Positions 12,812 through 21,925 of a stretch of DNA of 64,000 nt are shown here, piece by piece (the stretch's first letter is position 1; each line of letters starts with the position of its first letter). The position numbers were made by a program, and so were the translations under genes. Source of the DNA: Asaia bogorensis (GTDB lineage: Bacteria; Pseudomonadota; Alphaproteobacteria; Acetobacterales; Acetobacteraceae); the NCBI GenBank assembly GCA_945897825.1, contig CAMDGX010000005.1:1-64000 (forward strand). The letters run 5' to 3'. Under the pieces are notes generated by a model, which saw only the letters and a program-made list of their open reading frames with translations, was not told the DNA's origin and did no database searches.

Positions 12812-12853
12812 TCACAAGTCGCGCATCACAAGTCGCGCGTCACGCATCGCGCC
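12812..12853. repeat. three 14-bp tandem units before ycjF end
   Basis: TCACAAGTCGCGCA, TCACAAGTCGCGCG and TCACGCATCGCGCC follow each other directly, ending at the ycjF stop codon. The first two units differ by one base and the third has decayed. It is non-coding, in the short ycjF-tRNA-Leu spacer. Confidence 0.7.
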
Positions 12854-13822
12854 TCAACGCCCGCCCGGCACCAGCGGCGAACACGCCACCGACGTGAACC
12901 GCGCCAGGCGATACAGCCGCACCGCCGCCAACGTCGCGCCGGGCACCGCGCCGGCGACATGGCGCAGGACCGGCATATGCTGCAACAGCTGGTCCGACAG
13001 GCTCTGCGACAGCAGTTCCACCCCCGCCGTCCCCGCCGCCGTCACCGCCACCCGCCGCGCCAGGGCCAGCGTCGTCAGCGCGCCCGGCCGCAGCCCGTAC
13101 AGGCTCGCCACCTCGCGCACCAGCATCAGCCCCCGCCCGCCCGCCAGCAGCGCATCCAGCGCCGGATGCGGGCACAGCGCCACCAGCGCGCCGGCCTGCA
13201 ACGCCGCCACCTGCCCCGCCTGCCCCGCCGCCTGAGCGAGCGGCCCGGCCACATGCCGCTGCAACGCCGCACGCAGCACCATGGTCGTCTCCGCCGCCGC
13301 CACCGCCGCCCGCGCCGCCTCCGGCTCCGGCACCCGCCGCGCCACCACCGAGAGCCAGCCCAACGAAGCGGCCCGCGCCCGCTCGGTATCCCCCTCGCCC
13401 GCCAGCAGCGTCCGCAGCCGGTCCACCCGCGCCAACGCCCGCCAGGCCCGCCATTCCCGCCATCCGGCCCAGAGGATCATTCCCACCGCAGCACCGACCA
13501 CCGCCAGCGCCGCCCAGCCATAGGCCGGCGCCCGCGCAAACGCCGCCAGCACCAGCTCGACCGACGACAGCCCCACCCACGCCAGCAGCAGCAACGCCAC
13601 GCCGCCGAGCAACCAGCCCAGCGTCGACCCACCGCCCCCCTCCGGCACCAACACCGCCGCCCGCCACTCCGGCTCGATCACGCTCGGCGCGTCGGGCGCC
13701 GCCTCCATCAGCACCGGACGGCGCGGCATGTCGGTGGTCGACGCATCGGCCGAAGCCGCACCGGCCGGTTCCCCCGCCCCCGGCGGCATCGCATCGACGA
13801 AGCCCGGCGTCTGCCTGGTCAC
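12854..13822 (-). CDS. ycjF: YcjF-family (DUF697 / TIGR01620) inner-membrane protein
   Basis: This is a membrane protein of the family that accompanies YcjX; the biochemical role is not well established and is often linked to envelope stress. It has 322 residues. A polar N-terminal tail of about 65 residues is followed by two hydrophobic segments (about 68-95 and 101-119). A helical cytoplasmic region then ends in a DUF697-like domain containing GLRPGALTTLALARRVA. The GTG start at 13822 overlaps the ycjX stop by 4 nt, so the two are translationally coupled. Confidence 0.85.
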   Translation of the reverse strand: MTRQTPGFVDAMPPGAGEPAGAASADASTTDMPRRPVLMEAAPDAPSVIEPEWRAAVLVPEGGGGSTLGWLLGGVALLLLAWVGLSSVELVLAAFARAPAYGWAALAVVGAAVGMILWAGWREWRAWRALARVDRLRTLLAGEGDTERARAASLGWLSVVARRVPEPEAARAAVAAAETTMVLRAALQRHVAGPLAQAAGQAGQVAALQAGALVALCPHPALDALLAGGRGLMLVREVASLYGLRPGALTTLALARRVAVTAAGTAGVELLSQSLSDQLLQHMPVLRHVAGAVPGATLAAVRLYRLARFTSVACSPLVPGGR

Positions 13823-15249
13823 AGCAGGTCCCCCAGCAAGGCGACGAGAATTTCGTCCAATCCGATATGGGGTATCCCCGCCCGCAGAGGACCCCCACCG
13901 GCATCGATGCGTGGCGGCCGGAACACCGGCAGCTCGAAATACGCGCCGGACCAGAACCCCTCGGGCGGCCAGCCCGCCGGCACGTCACCCACGAAGAAAG
14001 GCCGCGCCCGGTCCTCCCCGAGCGGAACCCCCAGCACCACCTCCACGTCCCGCCCGCCCAGCCGCGCCTTGTCGTCGCGCGTGGCCAGGATGGACGCGGC
14101 CACGTGCAGGCTCACACCCCCTCCGCCGCGCTCCCCCAGTCCGGGCCCCGCCACCGCCTGCAAAAGGTGCCGCAACGCCTCGCGCCGCAGCGCCGGAACG
14201 TGGTCCGCCTTGGTCGCCACCACCGCCACCTTGGCGATCGGCGGCCGCCCCCACCGGAACCATCCCGGCGTCCCGCGCAGCCCGCGGCACAGATCGGCGA
14301 TCGCCTCGGCAGTGTCCTCGAACGCCGCCCGCCCCGCATGCAGCGCCCCCAGCACGTCGACCAGCAGGATCTGCCGGTCGAAGGCGCGGAAATGCGCCTC
14401 GAAGAACCCCTCGCGCATGTCCTGCCGATAGGCGTCGAACCGCGCCGACAGCAGCGCCCCGCCCGTCCCCGGCATCGGCGAGGCTCGCAGCTCCACCGGG
14501 AAGAACCACATGAACGGCACCTCGGCCCGTGGCCCCGGGTTGAGGAACCGCCCCGGCTGCAGGTAGCGCAGCCCCAACTGCGTCCGGCACGCCTCCAGCC
14601 CCGCGCGATAGAGCTCGTGCCCGCGCCGGATCATCCCCTCCTCCGCCGGCGCCGCCGGGTCGAACGCCTGCAGGAATGCCAGGAACGGCGCGCACAAGGC
14701 CGCCCGCGCCGGACTGCGCAGCCGCGCCAGCATCTTCGCCGACCACGCCGCATAGCTCATGTCGATCAGCGGCAGGTCCAGCAGCCACTCCCCGGGATAG
14801 TCGAGGATGTCCAGCCGCAGCCGCCGCGTCCCCAGCACCCGTCCCAATGGCGAGCGCCGCTCGATCTCCAGCGCCAGCGACAGTTCGGCGAGGTCCTCGG
14901 TCCGTGCCGGCCACCCCGCCGCCGCACCGGCGCCAGACAGTGCCGCGACATGCCCCTCATGGTCGAACCGCGGCAGGCTTCCCGCCCCGGCCGGCAGCAG
15001 CCGCACCCCGCGCAGCCGGTTCGCCCCGTCCTGCTCCAGCCGCGCCCGCAGCTTCGGCAACGTGTCCCGCCCCCCGGCAAGAGCCAGCAGGTTCTCCACC
15101 ATCGACGTAATGAACACCGTCTTGCCGGCCCGGCTCAGCCCGGTCACCGCCAGGCGGATGCGCTCCTCGTTGACGGCGCGCTCCACCACCCCCCAGGCCG
15201 CCTCCCCCGCCCGCCACAGCGGTGCGGTCAACCTGTCCATGGGGTCCAT
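13819..15249 (-). CDS. ycjX: YcjX-family P-loop GTPase-like protein (DUF463)
   Basis: This is a predicted nucleoside-triphosphatase of the YcjX/DUF463 family. A P-loop GLSRAGKT lies at residues 37-44 and a DILDYPGEWLLDLPL element follows the Walker-type region. It has 476 residues, close to the family norm. It overlaps ycjF by 4 nt and the pair forms a two-gene unit, as in many proteobacteria. The start may be 15249 or the second Met codon at 15240; neither has a clear ribosome site. The molecular function is unknown; the family assignment is solid. Confidence 0.88.
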   Translation of the reverse strand: MDPMDRLTAPLWRAGEAAWGVVERAVNEERIRLAVTGLSRAGKTVFITSMVENLLALAGGRDTLPKLRARLEQDGANRLRGVRLLPAGAGSLPRFDHEGHVAALSGAGAAAGWPARTEDLAELSLALEIERRSPLGRVLGTRRLRLDILDYPGEWLLDLPLIDMSYAAWSAKMLARLRSPARAALCAPFLAFLQAFDPAAPAEEGMIRRGHELYRAGLEACRTQLGLRYLQPGRFLNPGPRAEVPFMWFFPVELRASPMPGTGGALLSARFDAYRQDMREGFFEAHFRAFDRQILLVDVLGALHAGRAAFEDTAEAIADLCRGLRGTPGWFRWGRPPIAKVAVVATKADHVPALRREALRHLLQAVAGPGLGERGGGGVSLHVAASILATRDDKARLGGRDVEVVLGVPLGEDRARPFFVGDVPAGWPPEGFWSGAYFELPVFRPPRIDAGGGPLRAGIPHIGLDEILVALLGDLL

Positions 15250-15268
15250 CGCCGCGGGGCGCCGCCCG

Positions 15269-16405
15269 TCAGCGGGCCCGACTGACCGTGTAGTCGGCCA
15301 CTTCCATCAGCCGCGCCCGCATCGCCGAGGGCGGGAACACCGCCAGGCTCCGCTTGGCCTCGGCCGCGAACTCCGCCGCCCGCACCAGTGTGGCCGCGAT
15401 CGAGCCATGGCGCTGCATCAGCCGCATCGCCTGGGCCAAGTCGTCATCGGTCTGGTCCAGCTCCCCCACCGTGCGCTGCCAGAACGCCTGCTCGGCGGCA
15501 TCGCCAGCATGGAAGGCATGCAGCACCGGCAGGGTGATCTTGCCCTCGCGGAAATCGTCGCCCACCGTCTTGCCCAGCGTCTCCTGGTCGGCGGCATAGT
15601 CCAGCGCGTCGTCCACCAGCTGGAAGGCGATGCCCAGGTTCAGCCCATAGTCGGCCAGCCCGCGCTCCTCCGCCTCCGGCCGCCCGGCCACCACCGCGCC
15701 CACCTGGCAGGCGGCCAGGAACAGCGCCGCCGTCTTGCCCTTGATCACATCCAGGTACTGCGCCTCGCCGGTCGCCAGGTCGTTCTGGATCACCAGCTGC
15801 AGCACCTCGCCCTCGGCGATCGTCGCCGAGGCCTGGCACAAAATGTCCAGCACCCGCAGCGACCCGTCCTCCACCATCAGCTGGAAGGCGCGCGCGAACA
15901 GGAAATCCCCCACCAGCACGCTGGCCTTGTTGCCAAACACCGCGTTGGCGCTCGCCAACCCGCGGCGCAGCAGGCTCTCGTCCACCACGTCGTCGTGCAG
16001 CAGCGTCGCGGTGTGGATGAACTCCACGCAGGCCGCCAGCTTCACATGCCGCATGGCCGGCGCGGTCGCATCCCCCTCGCCATAGCCGCACAGCCGCGCG
16101 GCCGCGAGCGTCAGCAGTGGCCGCAGCCGCTTGCCCCCCGCCGCCACGATGTGCGCCGCCAACTGCGGGATCAGCGCCACCGGGCTGTCCATCCGCGCCA
16201 CGATCGTCCGGTTCGTCGCCTCGAGGTCGTCGTGCAGCATCGCCACCAGCGCGCCAAGCGCATCCTGGTCGGCGGCTTCGCGCCCGGTCTCCGGCGTCGA
16301 CTTCGTCACAGGCAGGATGGCGGCGACGCCCAAATGGCTCTCCTGAACAAGCGGAACCGGGGGGGTTGCGGCGGCAACGGCGGTCAGCGAGTCTCGAACC
16401 ACCAT
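15269..16405 (-). CDS. ispB: polyprenyl diphosphate synthase (octaprenyl/decaprenyl type)
   Basis: This enzyme makes the long isoprenoid diphosphate chain used for ubiquinone. It has 378 residues with a variable N-terminal stretch of about 45 residues, so the true start could be internal. The first aspartate-rich motif is DDVVD at 138-142 and the second is DDALD at 265-269. GGKRLRP at 90-96 binds diphosphate. Product length cannot be read from sequence alone; ubiquinone-type C40 or C50 is inferred. It lies divergent from the small DUF2007 gene. Confidence 0.9.
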   Translation of the reverse strand: MVVRDSLTAVAAATPPVPLVQESHLGVAAILPVTKSTPETGREAADQDALGALVAMLHDDLEATNRTIVARMDSPVALIPQLAAHIVAAGGKRLRPLLTLAAARLCGYGEGDATAPAMRHVKLAACVEFIHTATLLHDDVVDESLLRRGLASANAVFGNKASVLVGDFLFARAFQLMVEDGSLRVLDILCQASATIAEGEVLQLVIQNDLATGEAQYLDVIKGKTAALFLAACQVGAVVAGRPEAEERGLADYGLNLGIAFQLVDDALDYAADQETLGKTVGDDFREGKITLPVLHAFHAGDAAEQAFWQRTVGELDQTDDDLAQAMRLMQRHGSIAATLVRAAEFAAEAKRSLAVFPPSAMRARLMEVADYTVSRAR

Positions 16406-16475
16406 ATCGGCGGCCCGGAAGAAGGGTCAAGGCAAGCCCGCCCTCCCCTCCACCTCGCCCGCCGCAAGGCCCCCC

Positions 16476-16682
16476 ATGCAAACCGTCCTGCTCACCAACG
16501 ACCCTGTCCGCCTCTCCTTCCTGCGCGCCCTGCTGCGCGACGCCGGCATCGAGTGCTGGATGTTCGACGAGTTCACCAGCGGCGTCGAAGGCAGCATCGG
16601 CGCCATCCCGCGCCGCCTGGTCGTCGCCGACGAGGACGCCGCCCAGGCCCGGCGCGTTCTGGCCGACTCCGGAGAGGCATGA
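16476..16682 (+). CDS. DUF2007 small protein
   Basis: A 68-residue protein starting MQTVLLTNDPVRLSFLRALL. It has the DUF2007 pattern: a short beta-alpha-beta fold with a leucine-rich first helix, a central GIECWMFDEF and a C-terminal LVVADEDAAQAR. Members are annotated as putative signal-transducing proteins without a proven function. The stop overlaps the start of the following methyltransferase (ATGA), so they are coupled. It is divergently oriented from the polyprenyl synthase. Confidence 0.8.
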   Translation: MQTVLLTNDPVRLSFLRALLRDAGIECWMFDEFTSGVEGSIGAIPRRLVVADEDAAQARRVLADSGEA

Positions 16683-17410
16683 GCGACCAAGCCACCACCG
16701 AGGGCACGCTGCTCGGCGGCCGTGTCCATCACGCCCAGCCCCGACACGGCCACCGCACGTCGCTCGAACCCGTCCTGCTGGCGGCCAGCATCCCGGCCCG
16801 CCCCGGCCAGCGCGTGCTCGAAGGCGGCACCGGCGCCGGCGCGGCACTGCTCTGCCTCGCCGCCCGCGTCCCCGCCATCACCGGCTTCGGCCTCGAACGC
16901 GACCCGACGATGGCCGACCTCGCCCGCGCCAACGTCGCCGCCAACGGCTTCGCCCAGCTTCGGATCGAAACCTGCGACCTCACCGCCTTGCAGCCCGGCG
17001 AGCGCTTCGACCACGCCTTCGCGAACCCGCCCTGGCACGCCCCGTCCGGCACCGCCTCGCCCGACCCGGTGCGCGAGGCCGCCCGCCGCGCCACGCCAAG
17101 CCTGATCGCCAGCTGGGCGGCAGCCCTGGCCGGCGCGCTGCGCCCGCGCGGCACGCTGACGCTGATCCTCGGGGCCGACCACGTCGCCACCGGCCTGGCC
17201 GCCCTGGCCGCCGCCCGCTGCGGCAGCCCGACCATCTTCCCGCTCTGGCCCAAGCCCGGCCGCCCAGCCCGCTTGGTCCTGCTCCAGGCCAGGCGCGGCG
17301 GGCGCGGCCCCGCCCGGCTGCTGCCAGGCATGGCGTTGCACACCCCGGTCGGCCCCTTCACCGCGGAGGCCGAAGCCATCCTGCGCGACGGCGCCGCGCT
17401 GAACCTGTAA
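16679..17410 (+). CDS. TrmN6-like tRNA adenine-N6 methyltransferase
   Basis: This is an S-adenosylmethionine methyltransferase of the tRNA1(Val) A37-N6 type. It has 243 residues. The SAM-binding motif is VLEGGTGAGAALLCLA near residue 45, and the acidic ribose-contact residue is in GFGLERD. The catalytic NPPW motif, characteristic of N6-adenine or N5-glutamine methylation, appears in FANPPWHAP near residue 119. The ATG at 16679 overlaps the DUF2007 stop. The substrate is inferred from family similarity; a protein methyltransferase role cannot be excluded. Confidence 0.8.
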   Translation: MSDQATTEGTLLGGRVHHAQPRHGHRTSLEPVLLAASIPARPGQRVLEGGTGAGAALLCLAARVPAITGFGLERDPTMADLARANVAANGFAQLRIETCDLTALQPGERFDHAFANPPWHAPSGTASPDPVREAARRATPSLIASWAAALAGALRPRGTLTLILGADHVATGLAALAAARCGSPTIFPLWPKPGRPARLVLLQARRGGRGPARLLPGMALHTPVGPFTAEAEAILRDGAALNL

Positions 17411-17444
17411 TGGGGAAGTCGGTGGCAGCGCCCCCGGCCGTGCC

Positions 17445-17744
17445 TCAGCGCTGCGCCTCTTGCGGATGCCGCAAGTACCAAAGCCGCTCATGCGCCGCGA
17501 CCAGGCTGTCCATGCTGCGCCGCCGGTTCAGGTCCGGGCTCAGCGCCCGCCGCCGCAGCATCATCTCCAACACGTGCAGGAGTTGTTCCGCGACCTCGAA
17601 ATCGCCCTGGTCGCAGGCATGGTGGAAGGCGATCAGGATCTTGTCCGACAGGCGCCGGCTGTAGCGCGGCGCCGAGGCTGCCGATGGGTCCCTCGGGTTG
17701 TCCTCCTGGCGCCGGTCCTCCGTCTCGTCGGTTGAAGTATCCAT
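17445..17744 (-). CDS. conserved small hypothetical protein
   Basis: A 99-residue protein that I do not recognise as a named family. The first 30 residues are polar and disordered-looking. The rest is predicted helical, with SDKILIAFHHACDQGDFEVA and EQLLHVLEMMLRRR, resembling a short TPR-like or helical-hairpin repeat, then an Arg-rich stretch and LVAAHERLWYLRHPQ. The reading frame is clean and the nearest stop lies 34 nt from the convergent methyltransferase stop. It is probably a conserved alphaproteobacterial gene. Confidence 0.7.
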   Translation of the reverse strand: MDTSTDETEDRRQEDNPRDPSAASAPRYSRRLSDKILIAFHHACDQGDFEVAEQLLHVLEMMLRRRALSPDLNRRRSMDSLVAAHERLWYLRHPQEAQR

Positions 17745-17812
17745 GCCCTCTCCTACTGGCCCCTTCCGGGACCGGACGGCTCACCCTATGGGCAAAGCCT
17801 TACACGTCCGTC

Positions 17813-18433
17813 TCATCTCCCGGGCGCCAGTCGGGCCTTCATCGCGTCCGCCATTTCCTGCGCCGGCATCCCGTGGCGGAACAACGCACGAAACCCGCCA
17901 TCCGGGCCGATCAGGTAGATGAACGACGAGTGGTCCATCAGGTAGTCCGTCATGTCCTTTGCCTTCGCCCGGGCGTAGTACACGCGGTAGGACTTGGCGG
18001 CGGCGGCGATCTGCTCCTTGCTGCCGGTCAATCCCAACATCCGCTCGTCGAACAGCTTCACGTATTCGGCCAGTGCGGCAGGCGTATCGCGCTCTGGGTC
18101 GACGGTAATGAACACCGGCACAACCTGCTCGGCCAGGGGGCCAAGCCGGTCCAATGCTGCCGACATCGTCTGCAATTCGGTCGGGCAGACGTCCGGACAA
18201 TAAGTATATCCGAAATATACCAGCATCCACCGCCCGCGAAAGCTCGCCTCGGTCACGGTTTCGCCAGCAGTGTTCACCAGCGTGAACGGCCCGCCCATCG
18301 ATACCCCGCCCGGCATCGCCAGGCCGATGTCGTCGAGCCCCAGCTTCCCCCCACCGCGCAGCCACACCACGCCCCACCCCGCCAGCAACGCGATGATCAG
18401 GGCAACGGCGGAAAAACGGACGATCTTCAGCAT
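17813..18433 (-). CDS. SCO1/SenC-family copper chaperone
   Basis: A membrane-anchored thioredoxin-fold protein for copper delivery to the CuA site of cytochrome c oxidase. It has 206 residues with an N-terminal hydrophobic anchor at about residues 7-24. The copper ligands are Cys79 and Cys83 in YCPDVCPTE and His168 in MDHSSFIY. The rest of the domain matches SCO1 (VYFGYTYCPDVCP, ITVDPERDTP). No oxidase genes are adjacent. It is likely monocistronic. Confidence 0.93.
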   Translation of the reverse strand: MLKIVRFSAVALIIALLAGWGVVWLRGGGKLGLDDIGLAMPGGVSMGGPFTLVNTAGETVTEASFRGRWMLVYFGYTYCPDVCPTELQTMSAALDRLGPLAEQVVPVFITVDPERDTPAALAEYVKLFDERMLGLTGSKEQIAAAAKSYRVYYARAKAKDMTDYLMDHSSFIYLIGPDGGFRALFRHGMPAQEMADAMKARLAPGR

Positions 18434-18531
18434 GGGTCTCCCATAGCGGTCCCGGCCAGCCCCGTAAACCGCTTGGGAACACTCTGATAGGAAACGAGAA
18501 AACCTATAGGGACGCCCTCGTCAAATCGGCG

Positions 18532-19593
18532 TTACGACACCCGCTGCGGCGGCAGAATTGCCCCACCCGGCTGCGGCGTCTCGAAAACGTGATCGGCGAA
18601 CGCCTCCTCCCACGTCCCCGTGGTCGAAGCCTTGCTGTACTCGGTCGAACGGTTCTCGAAGAAATTCGCATGCTCCGGCGCGTTCAGCATGTCGTCCAGC
18701 CACGGCAACGGGTTCTTGTCCACGTGGTACAGCGGGTCCAGCCCCAGCTGCGTCAGCCGCCGGTCGGCGATGAAGCGGATGTACTTCTTCACCTCAACCG
18801 CCGTCAGCCCCTCCACGTTGCCCAGCTCGAACGCCAGGTCGATGAACGCGTCCTCGTGATCCACGATCGTGGCGCAGGTCAGGTACAGCTCGCGGCGCAG
18901 CTCCTCGGTCCAGATCTCCGGGTTCTCCTGCACGAAGGTGCGGAACAGCCGGATGCACGACAGGCAGTGCAGCGTCTCGTCGCGCACGCTCCAGGAAACG
19001 ATCTGCCCCATTCCCTTCATCTTCCCGAAGCGCGGGAAGTTCAGCAGGATGGCGAACGACGCGAACAGCTGCAGCCCCTCGGTGAACGCCCCGAACGCCG
19101 CCAGCGTCTTGGCGATCTCGTGCTTGCTCTCCACCGTGAACGACTGCATGTAGTCGTACTTGTCCTTCATCTCCTTGTATTTGAGGAAGGCGGTGTACTC
19201 GATCTCCGGCATCCCGACGGTATCCAGCAGGTGCGAATACGCCGCCACATGGATCGTCTCGATGTTCGAGAACGCCGAGAGCATCATCAGCACCTCGGTC
19301 GGCTTGAACACCTGCGAGTAGTGCTTCATGTAGCAGTTGTTCACCTCGACATCCGCCTGGGTGAAGAACCGGAAGATCTGCGTCAGCAGGTTGCGCTCGG
19401 TGGTCGTCAGGTTGCGATGCCAATCCTTGACGTCATCGGCCAGCGGCACCTCTTCCGGCAGCCAGTGCACCCGCTGCTGCGTCAGCCACGCCTCGTAGGC
19501 CCAGGGGTAGCGGAACGGCTTGTACACCGGATTGGCGGTCAGCAGGTCGAAGCGGACCGGGGTCTCGTCGGGGGTCGCGGTAGCGCTCATCAT
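18532..19593 (-). CDS. nrdB: ribonucleoside-diphosphate reductase, beta subunit (class I)
   Basis: This radical-generating subunit supplies the tyrosyl radical to NrdA. It has 353 residues. The iron-carboxylate ligands are visible in DVEVNNCY, in SNIETIHVAAY and in RDETLHCLS. The Tyr radical site is retained four residues after the His of ETIH, so this is a tyrosyl-radical type and not the Phe-substituted class Ic. Two ATGs in a row (19593, 19590) follow AAAGG. The partner nrdA lies about 4.5 kb further on the same strand with unrelated genes between, which is unusual. Confidence 0.95.
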   Translation of the reverse strand: MMSATATPDETPVRFDLLTANPVYKPFRYPWAYEAWLTQQRVHWLPEEVPLADDVKDWHRNLTTTERNLLTQIFRFFTQADVEVNNCYMKHYSQVFKPTEVLMMLSAFSNIETIHVAAYSHLLDTVGMPEIEYTAFLKYKEMKDKYDYMQSFTVESKHEIAKTLAAFGAFTEGLQLFASFAILLNFPRFGKMKGMGQIVSWSVRDETLHCLSCIRLFRTFVQENPEIWTEELRRELYLTCATIVDHEDAFIDLAFELGNVEGLTAVEVKKYIRFIADRRLTQLGLDPLYHVDKNPLPWLDDMLNAPEHANFFENRSTEYSKASTTGTWEEAFADHVFETPQPGGAILPPQRVS

Positions 19594-19702
19594 CCAACCT
19601 TTGTCTCTGCGAGTCGTCGGCGGCACCGTACCACCACGCCCGGCCTCAACCAATCCGAATTCCATCTTCACCACAACATGATGATGAAACGATCGATCCG
19701 TC

Positions 19703-19718
19703 CCACCATATCTAGGTG
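19703..19718 (-). promoter_or_regulatory. possible NrdR-type palindrome upstream of nrdB
   Basis: CACCATATCTAGGTG is a 15-nt imperfect palindrome with CACC/GGTG arms, about 110 nt upstream of nrdB. Its core ATATCTAG resembles the NrdR box and shares ATCTAG with a site upstream of nrdA. It lies in the 242-bp divergent spacer between nrdB and the chemoreceptor gene. Confidence 0.3.
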
Positions 19719-19835
19719 TCCGTCCACATCCGTCCAGTCCCAGCCGACCGGAACCGACATATCCACCGCCGTGCTTACCGGGCATTAACGCCCTGGCCGC
19801 ATCATTCCTCACATCCCTTGCCGGAATGCCGCGCG

Positions 19836-21848
19836 ATGCCCGTCCTGCCCGCCGCCACCGCCCGCCGCCTGATGCGTCCCGGCGTCGCCCGCACCGTGGC
19901 ACTCGCCGTCGCCGCCATGGCAATGGCCACCGCGCTGACCGCCGCCCTCCTCCTCGCCGCCCTGCAGGAGCTGAAGGTCAACGGCCCGGTCTATCTCGAG
20001 ATCCGCCGCGGCACCGACCTCACCGCCGACATCCTCCCCCCGCCACTCTACGTCATCGAGGCGCTGCTCACCCTGCACGAGCTGCGCGACACGCCCGACC
20101 CCGCCGCCCAAGCCCCCCTGCGCGCCCGCCTCACCCGCCTAGCCAGCGAGTTCGCCGACCGCGAGACCTACTGGAACAACCAGCCCGACCTCCGCGCCGA
20201 CCTCCGCGCCCCGCTCGACACCGGGGTGATTCCCTCCGGCAAGCAGTTCCTCCACCACGCCGAAACCGTCTTCCTCCCCGCCCTGGCCCGCGGCGACGCC
20301 GGCGAACTCGCCCGCGCCATGGCCGAGGCCAATGCCGTCTATGCCCGCCACCGCGCCGCGGTCGACACGCTGGTCGAGCGCGCCGCCACCGCGGTCGCCG
20401 AGGCCGAGGCCTCCGCCATCGCGCTCAACACGCGCACCAATCACGCCACCCTGGCCATCCTGGCCGCAGCCCTGGCCGTCTGCGCCTTCGCCGCCCTGGC
20501 CATGACCCGCCGCGTCGTCCGCCCCGTCGCCGCCCTGGCCGAGGCCATGCGCCGCCTCGCCGCCGGCGACCTCGCCATCGCCATCCCCGACCATCGCCGC
20601 CGTGACGAACTCGCCGACGCCGCCGCCGCCCTGGCCATCTTCCGCGACAACCTGGCCGAAACCCGCCATCTCCAGGCCGAGCAGGAACGCGCCCGCCACG
20701 CCGCCGACGAAGCCAAGCGGACCTCCCTCCTCGCCATGGCCGCCACCATCGAGCAGGAAGCCGGCACCACCATCGACCGCGTCCGCGCCCTCACCGACGG
20801 CACCGCCTCCGCCGCCCGCGCCATGGCCGCCGCCTCCGAGCGCACCCAGGCCAACGCCGAGGCGGCCAGCCGCTCCTGCGGCGAGGCGCTGCACACCGCC
20901 GAAAGCGTCGCCGGCGCCGCCCAGGAACTCGGCGCGGCCATCACCGAGATCACCCGCCAGGTCTCCGGCTCCACCGCCGTCGCCCGCGACGCCGTCACCG
21001 CCGGCGATGCTGCCCGCCGCAGCATCGAAGCCCTCAGCGACCGCGCCCTCGAGATCGGCGACATCACCCGCATGATCGCCGACATCGCCGCGCGCACCAA
21101 CCTGCTGGCCCTCAATGCCACCATCGAGGCCTCCCGCGCCGGCGAGGCCGGCCGCGGCTTCTCGGTCGTGGCCTCCGAGGTGAAGGCACTCGCCGTGCAG
21201 ACCGCCCGCTCCACCGAGGAGATCGGCCGCCAGCTCGACGGCCTGCGCGAGGCCGCCGGCCATGCGGCCGAGGCCGGCATGCGCATCGTCGCCACGATCG
21301 GCGAGATCGAGCACATGTCCCAGTCGATCGCCGCCGCCGTGGAACAGCAGGGTGCCGCCACCACCTCCATCGTCGGCAACGTGGTCGAAACCTCCCGCGC
21401 CGTGCGAAACGCCGCCGAACGCGCCAGCGCCGTCTCCGAGGATGCGCTGGAGGTCGGCGAACGCTCGCGCTCCGTCCTCTCGGCCACCGACGGGCTTGAT
21501 GGCGCGGTGGACGAATGGCGCACCGCGATCGTGCGCACCGTCCGCTCCGCCACGCCGGAGGCCGAGCGCCGCGCCGAACCCCGCCACCCGCTCGACATGC
21601 CGGCCCGCATGGAGATCCCCGGCAAGCCTTCGATGAACGTCATGGTCGCCAACATCTCGGCCAACGGCGCCCAGCTCGCGAACGGGCCGGCGCTTGCCGA
21701 CGGCGCGCGCATCACCCTCACCCTGGCCGGCCGCGCCATCCCCGCCACCGTCGTAGCCGTCAACGGCAGCACCCTTGGGCTCGAATTCGCCCAGCCCCTC
21801 CCAGGCGAGTTCGTCACCAGCCTGGTCGCCGGACGGCGCGCCGCCTGA
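19836..21848 (+). CDS. methyl-accepting chemotaxis protein with C-terminal PilZ domain
   Basis: A transmembrane chemoreceptor. The ATG at 19836 gives 670 residues. A first hydrophobic segment (about 18-43) and a second (about 206-222) flank a roughly 160-residue periplasmic sensor region. A HAMP domain follows ([20 protein letters not shown]), then a coiled signalling domain with the hairpin core [20 protein letters not shown]. From about residue 576 a PilZ domain is fused, with RAEPRH and NISANGAQL, the RxxxR and (D/N)xSxxG c-di-GMP contacts. No che genes are nearby. It points against its flanking minus-strand genes. Confidence 0.93.
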   Translation: MPVLPAATARRLMRPGVARTVALAVAAMAMATALTAALLLAALQELKVNGPVYLEIRRGTDLTADILPPPLYVIEALLTLHELRDTPDPAAQAPLRARLTRLASEFADRETYWNNQPDLRADLRAPLDTGVIPSGKQFLHHAETVFLPALARGDAGELARAMAEANAVYARHRAAVDTLVERAATAVAEAEASAIALNTRTNHATLAILAAALAVCAFAALAMTRRVVRPVAALAEAMRRLAAGDLAIAIPDHRRRDELADAAAALAIFRDNLAETRHLQAEQERARHAADEAKRTSLLAMAATIEQEAGTTIDRVRALTDGTASAARAMAAASERTQANAEAASRSCGEALHTAESVAGAAQELGAAITEITRQVSGSTAVARDAVTAGDAARRSIEALSDRALEIGDITRMIADIAARTNLLALNATIEASRAGEAGRGFSVVASEVKALAVQTARSTEEIGRQLDGLREAAGHAAEAGMRIVATIGEIEHMSQSIAAAVEQQGAATTSIVGNVVETSRAVRNAAERASAVSEDALEVGERSRSVLSATDGLDGAVDEWRTAIVRTVRSATPEAERRAEPRHPLDMPARMEIPGKPSMNVMVANISANGAQLANGPALADGARITLTLAGRAIPATVVAVNGSTLGLEFAQPLPGEFVTSLVAGRRAA

Positions 21849-21861
21849 GCCGCGCGCGCCG

Positions 21862-21925
21862 CTAGAGCAATATCCGACCTGATCGAATCATCCGGTCGGA
21901 AGATTTTCGTTCTTAATCAATAACT
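21862..21925. repeat. possible dispersed intergenic palindrome
   Basis: CTAGAGCAATAT is followed by CCGACC ... GGTCGG enclosing TGAT-CGA-ATCA, then an AT-rich tail to the stop of the LuxR-type gene. It resembles the short 'TAGAGCA' hairpin repeats scattered in alphaproteobacterial spacers. Only one copy was seen here, so the repeat claim rests on recall. It also serves as a plausible hairpin between the convergent MCP and LuxR genes. Confidence 0.4.

Noticed and set aside
18195-18225. GTATAT ... ATATAC palindrome
   Set aside because: It lies inside the conserved VYFGYTYCPDVCP segment of SCO1 and is explained by Tyr codons.
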